Of a stretch of 6,630 bases of DNA, positions 1 to 5,088 are shown piece by piece; within the stretch, counting starts at the first letter, position 1; every line of letters begins with the position of its first letter. Source of the DNA: Bacteroidota bacterium. Its GTDB lineage: Bacteria > Bacteroidota > Bacteroidia > Cytophagales > Cyclobacteriaceae. Below the pieces are notes generated by a model that was not told where the DNA came from, did no database searches, and saw only the letters and a list, made by a program, of their open reading frames with translations. The translations under genes were made by a program, and so were the position numbers. The stretch covers positions 1 through 6,630 of the forward strand of contig QGUY01000221.1 of assembly GCA_003242315.1 (NCBI GenBank), written 5' to 3'.

Positions 1-1192
1 AGGGTATCGCCGCCAGCAAATGGTCGAAGATATCTGCCTGGATGGATTCATACTCTGCCCAGACAACTGTATTGGTGAAGCAATAAATTTCTAGCGGCAA
101 GCCCCTGTCTTCGATCGCGAGGTGGCGCACCAGAAGGGTCATATCCTGACGAATGCTCTTGTGATTTCTAAGGTACGCTTCTGCATACTTTCGGAATACT
201 CCGATGTTCGTCATGCGCCTTCCGTTAATCAGTTCCGAAGTATCGAAATCATGCTCGGCATTAAAACGTTCGATTTCCGCCTGACGTTGCGTAATATAAT
301 CTCTAATAAGGTAGAATTTCTTGTAACGCTCCCGGGTTTCCGGATCGACAAATCGAATGGACCGCAGGTTAATGAGGATCGTTCGCTTAATCCGCCGTCC
401 TCCGCTCTCGCGCATACCGCGCCAGTTCTTGAAGCTGTCGGTAATAAAATAATAGGTCGGGATGGTCGTGATCGTCTTATCCCAGTTTCGCACTTTTACC
501 GTGTGCAGGTTGATTGCAATCACGTCACCATCGGCGTTGAACTTCGGCATCTCAATCCAGTCGCCTACCCTCACCATGTCGTTGGAAGAGATTTGAACGC
601 TTGCTACGACACCGAGAATGGTATCCTTGAAGATCAAAAGGATAATGGCGGTCATTGCACCAAACGCGCCAAGCAGGACCACCGGCGATTTATCCAGAAG
701 CAGAGAGATGACAGTAATACCCGTCGCGATGTACAGGAGAATGCGGGCAAGCTGGAAATAGCTTCCGATCGGTTTATGTATGAATGCCTGCGATTGTTGC
801 AGCAAGTACTCCATGGCTCTTAGGACAGAGACCAAGACCATCATGCCCACAATAATGAGGTACACGTCGATCATCTTGTTCACGATCGGCAGCATCCCGT
901 CAAAATCACGGAACAGTATGGGAGCAAATATTTTGACGATTACCGCAGGGACGATGTGCGCCAGGTTTTCAAAAGTCTTGTTATCAGCCAGTACATCGTC
1001 CCACGTTACTGCCGTCTTCTTAAAAAACGAGTGCAGGTAACGAATGACATACCGTCGGGTAATAAAGAACGAAGTGAAAAGTATGATGGCCAGGAGCACG
1101 ACGAGGACCATCAGACGCAGATAGGGTATCCAATCGCTGGCGACGCCCGCATCCCTCAGCAAGCTTTCAATCCAATTCCGAAAATCCTCCAT
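1..1192 (-). CDS. ybdG: YbdG-type miniconductance mechanosensitive channel (MscS superfamily), C-terminus cut by window edge
   Basis: Inner-membrane channel that opens under membrane tension and releases solutes during hypo-osmotic shock. The gene reads leftward from ATG at 1192 and is still open at base 1, giving 397 residues; E. coli YbdG has about 415, so only about 20 C-terminal residues are missing. Hydrophobic segments lie near residues 25-45, 78-94, 109-125, 148-166 and 170-200. The last is the pore helix, rich in Gly and Ala (LLGAFGAM), and leads into the MscS beta domain (SNDMVRVGDWIEMP, about 203-216). YbdG hallmarks follow: KVRNWDKTITTIPT (233-246), SFKNWRGM (253-260), GRRMTNIG (324-331), GLPLEIYCFTNTVVW (364-378) and ESIQADIFDH (382-391). 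The start is firm: an in-frame TAG lies 11 codons upstream with no other start codon between. No Shine-Dalgarno is visible. It is divergent from the DUF2214 gene and appears unrelated to the metabolic block. Confidence 0.93.
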   Translation of the reverse strand, partial: MEDFRNWIESLLRDAGVASDWIPYLRLMVLVVLLAIILFTSFFITRRYVIRYLHSFFKKTAVTWDDVLADNKTFENLAHIVPAVIVKIFAPILFRDFDGMLPIVNKMIDVYLIIVGMMVLVSVLRAMEYLLQQSQAFIHKPIGSYFQLARILLYIATGITVISLLLDKSPVVLLGAFGAMTAIILLIFKDTILGVVASVQISSNDMVRVGDWIEMPKFNADGDVIAINLHTVKVRNWDKTITTIPTYYFITDSFKNWRGMRESGGRRIKRTILINLRSIRFVDPETRERYKKFYLIRDYITQRQAEIERFNAEHDFDTSELINGRRMTNIGVFRKYAEAYLRNHKSIRQDMTLLVRHLAIEDRGLPLEIYCFTNTVVWAEYESIQADIFDHLLAAIP

Positions 1193-1366
1193 GTGGTTTC
1201 TCGTAATACAATAGGGCGGGCGCTAAATTGTGAAGGTTTGTACACACAAACAAGCAGGCCCGTAAAGGTAATTGCGGGACTTTGTAACCCTTCGCTATGG
1301 ACCATCGTATCGCATCAAAGGGCTATCGTCGCGATTACAAGGTATTGTACTAACAAATGCTGCCAT
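1193..1366. promoter_or_regulatory. Divergent intergenic region between ybdG-like and DUF2214 genes
   Basis: These 174 bases separate two divergently transcribed genes, so both promoters must lie here or inside the coding ends. I cannot assign a convincing sigma-70 or Bacteroidota-type (TTTG / TAnnTTTG) promoter to either gene. Two small inverted repeats are visible. One is GTTTGT-ACAC-ACAAAC at 1236-1251. The other is TACAA-GGTA-TTGTA at 1336-1349, only 17 bases before the DUF2214 start. Both contain TTGTAC. They could be operator half-sites, but they are short enough to arise by chance. Confidence 0.4.
1236..1251. repeat. Inverted repeat GTTTGT-ACAC-ACAAAC
   Basis: Perfect 6-base inverted repeat with a 4-base spacer in the divergent intergenic region, 44 bases upstream of the mechanosensitive channel start. 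There is no poly-T tract, so a terminator is unlikely. A regulator-binding site is possible. Confidence 0.35.
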
Positions 1367-1810
1367 ATGACAACAGAAATTGCTTTGCGCTACCTTCACT
1401 TCATCAGCATCTTCGCAATCGTTGGATCCCTCACCTCAGAGCATATGCTGCTTCGAAAAACGATGACGCGAAGTGAGATTGGAAAACTCGCGCGCATTGA
1501 TGCTGTCTACGGAATTGCAGCACTCACGTTGCTCGCAGCGGGTCTCACCTTGTGGCTGGGGGGCTTGAGCAAACCAACGGAATTCTACTCGCGCAACTGG
1601 ATCTTTCACACAAAGATTTCGTTGTTCCTTTTGATCGGACTTCTCTCGATTTACCCAACGGTATTCTTCATCAAACAAAGGAAAGGTCCCGCAGACGAGT
1701 CTGTAAACGTTCCGAAATCAGTCTTTACCCTGCTGCGTTTGGAGTTAGCGCTGCTTGTGATCATTCCGCTTCTCGCAGGCCTTATGGCACGAGGCGTCGG
1801 CTTTAATTAA
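1367..1810 (+). CDS. DUF2214 family four-helix membrane protein
   Basis: A 147-residue integral membrane protein of unknown function. It matches the pattern I know for DUF2214 (PF09980): an N-terminal helix with a conserved His (RYLHFISIFAIVG, His11) followed by SEHMLLR (Glu25, His26), then DAVYGIAALTLLAAGLTLW (45-63), FHTKISLFLLIGLLSIYPTVFF (80-101, His81, Lys83), and a last helix LRLELALLVIIPLLAGLM (123-140). The conserved histidines near helix ends could bind heme or metal; that is inference. The reading frame stays open upstream to 956, but that part runs antisense to the mechanosensitive channel gene, so ATG at 1367, where the family similarity begins, is preferred. No Shine-Dalgarno is evident. 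The gene ends with TAA and converges on the isomerase gene with 12 bases between stops; no terminator hairpin is visible there. Confidence 0.82.
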   Translation: MTTEIALRYLHFISIFAIVGSLTSEHMLLRKTMTRSEIGKLARIDAVYGIAALTLLAAGLTLWLGGLSKPTEFYSRNWIFHTKISLFLLIGLLSIYPTVFFIKQRKGPADESVNVPKSVFTLLRLELALLVIIPLLAGLMARGVGFN

Positions 1811-1822
1811 TAGACCCGATAA

Positions 1823-2689
1823 CTATCCTTTCCACGTTTTCAAGAACTTCGCACTTTCCTCCAAATTCGGCGGACCCATTTCAACGAAGTAATTCTTGAC
1901 GCCATTCTTCTCTGCAGCTGCGAAGAACTCCTTCCAGTCCACCACACCTTTGCCCAGCGGCACCATCTCCTCCCCTTTACCGGACCAGTCGTACAAGTGC
2001 GCTGAGATGTAGCGGCCCGGGTAGCGGTTGAAATAGTCCGCTGCTTTATAGCCAGCAATGATCACCCATACCTGGAACTGCAGCTTTACCAGATCCGGAT
2101 CAAGGCGATCGAGGAGTACATCGTAGATGAGCTGTCCGTCAAGTTTCTCGAACTCAAAGTTGTGGTTATGATAAGCAAGTTGAACACCAGATTTGCGCGC
2201 CAACTCGCCAATCTTGTTTGCCTCCTCCGCAGTACGCTTCCAGTCGTCCAGCGTTGCACCTCGCGGCAATCCCGGCGACGCGATGACCATCTGTGTCAGA
2301 CCGAATTCTTTCGCAAAATCGATTCGCTCCTGCGCGTGATCTCTTAGTTCACCCATTCCAAAATGGCAACTCACACACGTGAAGCCCTCGTCTTTGATCA
2401 TCCTCTTTAGCGTTGCTGGGGGGATATCCTGCAGCGGACCGAAGCCCGTATTGGCATAACCCTTCGGCGAACACAACTCCAGGCTGTTGTATCCCATGGC
2501 TGCCATTTTCTTGAGCGTGCCCGTAAGGTCTTTGCCGATCTCATCGCGTACAATCCAGCTTTGAAAGCCTATTTGCTTTATGCGTTTCGCCTTCCCTTCA
2601 GCGTTCAACAATTGTGGCGCAAGTAGAGAAGCGCCAGCCAGTCCAGCTATCCCCCGTGCCAGGAATTTTCTTCTGTCCATCGTATCCAT
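1823..2689 (-). CDS. Tat-exported sugar phosphate isomerase/epimerase-like TIM barrel protein (PF01261)
   Basis: A 288-residue xylose-isomerase-like TIM barrel, usual length for the family, whose members isomerise, epimerise or dehydrate sugars and inositols using a divalent metal. The N-terminus is a twin-arginine signal: MDRRKFLARG, hydrophobic GIAGLAGASLLAP, likely cleavage after LLNA (residue 30), so it should act in the periplasm or outer compartment. Barrel motifs in order: Glu71 (SLELCSP), His109 (SCHFGMGEL), YHNHNFEF (173-180), His231 and Asp234 (SAHLYDWS), and Glu270 (FVEMGPP). At 203-208 the sequence is LQFQVW, where many relatives have an acidic residue that binds metal; Gln206 stands there. 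A second ATG at 2680 (MDRRKF) would give 285 residues and an equally good Tat signal, so the start is uncertain by three codons. It lies 65 bases after the heme-motif lipoprotein gene and may be its operon partner. The sugar substrate cannot be inferred. Confidence 0.9.
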   Translation of the reverse strand: MDTMDRRKFLARGIAGLAGASLLAPQLLNAEGKAKRIKQIGFQSWIVRDEIGKDLTGTLKKMAAMGYNSLELCSPKGYANTGFGPLQDIPPATLKRMIKDEGFTCVSCHFGMGELRDHAQERIDFAKEFGLTQMVIASPGLPRGATLDDWKRTAEEANKIGELARKSGVQLAYHNHNFEFEKLDGQLIYDVLLDRLDPDLVKLQFQVWVIIAGYKAADYFNRYPGRYISAHLYDWSGKGEEMVPLGKGVVDWKEFFAAAEKNGVKNYFVEMGPPNLEESAKFLKTWKG

Positions 2690-2754
2690 TAGTGTTCTTT
2701 TGTTTGAGTATGAAATTCAAGTTGTCAAAATAGCGAGTCCTTTGTTCACGGCCA

Positions 2755-4902
2755 TCATTTTGCGAGGGGATCTGGGCGAATTTGAAATTTATAGACTTTA
2801 CTTGTGGTTCCTTTGCCACCTTCCATGTGAAAAGGCGCACGTGTGCTGAGCGTGGCCCACAGCGCACGGCCTTTCCATCCGGCACTTGGATCGTCAATGC
2901 GGCCATCAAGCCATTTGGTGTAGAATCCCATCGGATACGGAACACGAAGCACCACCCACTCTCCATCTTTCAGGGCGAGCAAAGCTTCCGATTCGTTGCC
3001 TGTATTGATCGGTGTGTTTTCACCTAGTCCCGATGTGTTGAACTGATCCACCCATGTATAATAACTCGATTCAGCACTTCCCGGTGTGTCAACTCCACCA
3101 AGCTGGGGCAACGGCTCGACGTAAAACGTCCATCCTTCGGGGCAATGCTGACCCGTGGCATCAGGACCATTCAACGGTCCGTTGCATTTGCGACGATCAA
3201 AACTCGCCATGTGCCCGCTGGCCAGCGCTACCCACGCCACACCGTTGCGGTCGATGTCCATTCCCCTGGGTGAAAAGCCTTCAACGGGTTCACCGTTCTC
3301 CTGAAGCGGCAGTTCATAGTATTCCACCAGCGCAGTCTCGGGAGGATTTGGCCCTGGATCAAGACGAATAATGCCACCCGGATATCCGAGTGTCGAACCC
3401 CATACGCTCCCATCGGGTGCAGGTGAAACCGCATACAATCCGCGAGCAATGCGCTTGTCCTTCTGCGGATCGATGGGTTCATCCGGCTCAACATAATCAT
3501 CTCGCTTGCCATTGCCGTTCGTATCCAGGATCAATGCGGTCCAACCTTGTGAGGCCGCCTCGTCACCGGTTTCCAGATACTTCTTTGTGTCAAGCCATCC
3601 GATGACATCACCGCCACCACTGGTCCACAACGTATTGCTTCCATCTTCGGCAAACATGAGGTGGTGCGTACTGAAGCACGTGCCGATAGGCGTGTATGTC
3701 TTCGTTTTCGGATCATAAACACCCAGGTGGCGATAAGCCCGATCCTTTGGATAGAGTTTTGCAGAAGGATGATCGGAGCCTTCCTTGCAGAAGTCAGGAT
3801 TATCAGGAGGACGTATTGTTGCTGTGATCCATACACGGCCTTCTCCGTCCATCATCGGATTATGCACGTTGGTTTTGCTGTTCCATATCGGCTCGTCACC
3901 CCAGTAGGGAGAAGGCTGTGGCATATCCGGTCCGTTCGCCACTTGTGTCGCAGGATCCCGCACGGTAAGCGGAATTCGTGTGGTGTCATGAGTCATGGGA
4001 TTAAGCACAGGGAGGTAATCGGCACTTTCCTCCAATGCTCCATAGAGTTCGCCGTTCGCGTTGACGGTCGGATTCCTTCTATCGGTGGACACGAGGTCAT
4101 GCAGATATGCCTTTGGATCGGCCCAGTCCCATTGCGTGATCACGACATTACGCTCAATGCCTGACGGACGCGGTGGCGCCGGAGGGACCGCACCCGCGGC
4201 AATCTTATCGGTCCAATCGGCAAACATCTTTAGCGTGCCTTCAGCTCCCCACTGATGAACCGAAGCAATCATCCAATCGCCTGCCTGACCAGACTGCAGT
4301 CGGCGTCGCCAGGCGTCCACCGAAGACTCAAATTCTCCCAGCGCGGGAAGCAATTCACGCGTGCCTTTTGTTCCCAACGCGTGACAGGCCAGGCATGTGC
4401 CCGACTTAATGTTTCGCAGAAATGACGCCTGCGTTTTCATATTGGGAGAAATACCATTGCCGTTCGGACCCGTTCCGGGAAAGTTGCTTTTGTCGGGGAC
4501 ATCCAGGAGCGAAAACCAGTACCCCGCAGGATAATACTCTGCCGCAGCGCGTTCGTCCGGTGCAGGCACTGCTTCCAGGTCGAGCGTCATGCCAGGACGC
4601 GCATCTTTCTTCGGCGAGTCGACCAACCCGTAGCCGCGCACCCATACGGAGTAAGACGCGTCAGGCAGATCGGGAATGAGATACTGACCCTTGTCACTCG
4701 TGACGACGATCCGCGCGAAGCGTGTTGGGAGATCAAATGTTTCGGCGATGACCCAAACGCCAGCTTCAGGGCCATTCGGGCCCGTGACAACGCCACCAAT
4801 ATCGTCATTATCAATGGCTACCGATCCGTTCTCATTGCATGCGCTGAACAACGCGATAATGGCAGCGTACAGGCAGCCGGAATACTTTAGGCTTTCTTTC
4901 AT
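2755..4902 (-). CDS. Exported lipoprotein with carboxypeptidase-regulatory-like domain, single CXXCH heme motif and Vgb-like propeller region
   Basis: A 715-residue lipoprotein without an established function. Residues 1-21 form a lipoprotein signal (hydrophobic YAAIIALFSA) with the lipid-bearing Cys22. Residues 34-112 resemble a carboxypeptidase-regulatory-like beta sandwich (GGVVTGPNGPEAGVWV, GQYLIPDLPDASYSV). A single c-type heme motif, CLACH, lies at 170-174 in a short helical segment ending near 240 (ADWTDKIAAGAVPPAPP). The remainder, about 250-712, has repeated blade-like stretches (GRVWIT, NTLWTSGGG, GSVWGSTLG, GVAWVAL) as in virginiamycin B lyase-like propellers. An EF-hand-like loop DTNGNGKRD lies at 460-468. 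Cys372/Cys409 and Cys573/Cys587 could form disulfides, fitting an exported protein. I recall similar proteins of about this size annotated only as carboxypeptidase-regulatory-like; electron transfer or substrate sensing is inference. The ATG has no Shine-Dalgarno of its own and overlaps the stop of a 19-codon upstream frame (ATGA). Confidence 0.85.
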   Translation of the reverse strand: MKESLKYSGCLYAAIIALFSACNENGSVAIDNDDIGGVVTGPNGPEAGVWVIAETFDLPTRFARIVVTSDKGQYLIPDLPDASYSVWVRGYGLVDSPKKDARPGMTLDLEAVPAPDERAAAEYYPAGYWFSLLDVPDKSNFPGTGPNGNGISPNMKTQASFLRNIKSGTCLACHALGTKGTRELLPALGEFESSVDAWRRRLQSGQAGDWMIASVHQWGAEGTLKMFADWTDKIAAGAVPPAPPRPSGIERNVVITQWDWADPKAYLHDLVSTDRRNPTVNANGELYGALEESADYLPVLNPMTHDTTRIPLTVRDPATQVANGPDMPQPSPYWGDEPIWNSKTNVHNPMMDGEGRVWITATIRPPDNPDFCKEGSDHPSAKLYPKDRAYRHLGVYDPKTKTYTPIGTCFSTHHLMFAEDGSNTLWTSGGGDVIGWLDTKKYLETGDEAASQGWTALILDTNGNGKRDDYVEPDEPIDPQKDKRIARGLYAVSPAPDGSVWGSTLGYPGGIIRLDPGPNPPETALVEYYELPLQENGEPVEGFSPRGMDIDRNGVAWVALASGHMASFDRRKCNGPLNGPDATGQHCPEGWTFYVEPLPQLGGVDTPGSAESSYYTWVDQFNTSGLGENTPINTGNESEALLALKDGEWVVLRVPYPMGFYTKWLDGRIDDPSAGWKGRALWATLSTRAPFHMEGGKGTTSKVYKFQIRPDPLAK
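4381..4395 (-). other. c-type heme attachment motif CLACH
   Basis: Codons 170-174 of the lipoprotein encode Cys-Leu-Ala-Cys-His, the canonical covalent heme c attachment motif. It is the only one in the protein, so at most one heme is expected. The axial methionine is not obvious; Met211 and Met226 are candidates by position only. Confidence 0.75.
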
Positions 4903-4958
4903 GAGATTTTGAGGAGATTGTTGGACAGGAATTGCATAGCTTCATTCAAAATATACAT
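4899..4958 (-). CDS. Possible 19-residue leader peptide overlapping the lipoprotein start
   Basis: A small reading frame begins at ATG 4958, 4 bases after a GGAGG core (GGAGGAG, 4967-4961), the strongest Shine-Dalgarno match seen before any start in the window. It encodes 19 residues (MYILNEAM...LLKIS) and ends in TGA at 4901-4899, overlapping the lipoprotein ATG at 4902 as ATGA. That arrangement is typical of translational coupling, and the lipoprotein start lacks its own ribosome binding site. The peptide shows no run of a single amino acid such as would mark an attenuator. In Bacteroidota, ribosomes generally rely little on Shine-Dalgarno sequences, so the signal is either unusual or accidental. 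A chance frame of this size is quite possible. Confidence 0.3.
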   Translation of the reverse strand: MYILNEAMQFLSNNLLKIS

Positions 4959-4967
4959 TTCTCCTCC
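4911..4967 (-). promoter_or_regulatory. Candidate Shine-Dalgarno / anti-Shine-Dalgarno pairing in the lipoprotein leader
   Basis: On the minus strand, GAGGAGA (4966-4960), part of the strong ribosome binding sequence, is perfectly complementary over 7 bases to TCTCCTC (4917-4911), which ends 8 bases before the lipoprotein ATG. The loop of 42 bases contains the start of the 19-codon leader frame. Pairing would hide the ribosome binding site and also place a helix directly before the lipoprotein start; opening it would expose both. This is a structural reading of the sequence only and matches no riboswitch class I recognise. Confidence 0.3.
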
Positions 4968-4982
4968 ATTAATTCCTACGTC

Positions 4983-5003
4983 CAGTTACAGCATTGATAA
5001 CTG
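4983..5003 (-). other. Hairpin / inverted repeat CAGTTA...TAACTG
   Basis: In the minus-strand RNA, CAGUUAU pairs with GUAACUG across a 7-base loop, 7 pairs including one U-G. The plus-strand RNA would have an A-C mismatch at that position. No U-tract follows, so it is not a standard terminator. As DNA, the 6-base inverted repeat with a 9-base spacer could also be an operator. Confidence 0.35.
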
Positions 5004-5035
5004 CACATCACGAACGGTATTGGAGAATGGTAGCC

Positions 5036-5052
5036 CCCATGCTCAGCACGGG
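5036..5052 (-). other. Hairpin CCCGTGC-TGA-GCATGGG downstream of the FAD oxidoreductase gene
   Basis: In the minus-strand RNA this forms seven pairs (one G-U) with a 3-base loop, beginning 36 bases after the oxidoreductase stop codon. The absence of a following U-tract argues against a strong intrinsic terminator; it could stabilise an mRNA 3' end or be part of the lipoprotein leader. The G-U pair would be an A-C mismatch in plus-strand RNA. Confidence 0.35.
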
Positions 5053-5088
5053 AAAGAGGAAGGCAGGAATCTATGAAGGAACTGACGA

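Larger units (their letters stand above)
4903..5088 (-). promoter_or_regulatory. Intergenic leader region between FAD oxidoreductase and lipoprotein genes
   Basis: This 186-base gap is the longest in the window. In minus-strand order it holds a 7-pair hairpin (5052-5036), a second 7-pair hairpin (5003-4983), the GGAGGAG sequence (4967-4961), the 19-codon frame, and the complementary TCTCCTC. TATTTTGA at 4953-4946 weakly resembles a Bacteroidota -7 element but has no TTTG at a suitable distance upstream. The gap may hold an internal promoter, a processed operon spacer or a regulated leader; the sequence alone does not decide. Confidence 0.4.

Noticed and set aside
122..823. 233-codon plus-strand open frame
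   Set aside because: It lies wholly antisense to the mechanosensitive channel gene, whose translation matches YbdG along its length. The antisense product has no recognisable domain.
956..1366. Upstream in-frame extension of the DUF2214 gene
   Set aside because: The extension overlaps the channel gene on the opposite strand and adds a hydrophilic stretch without family similarity. DUF2214 similarity begins at the ATG at 1367.
1803..1822. TTAATTAA palindrome at the convergent gene ends as a terminator
   Set aside because: It is a short AT-only palindrome formed by the Asn codon and stop; there is no GC-rich stem and no following T-tract.
2598..2966. 122-codon minus-strand frame spanning the lipoprotein end and isomerase start
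   Set aside because: It overlaps two well-supported genes in another frame, including the Tat signal region, and its product has no recognisable features.
3661..4164. 167-codon plus-strand open frame
   Set aside because: Antisense to the heme-motif lipoprotein and rich in Arg, Cys and His as expected of a shadow of a GC-balanced gene; no domain seen.
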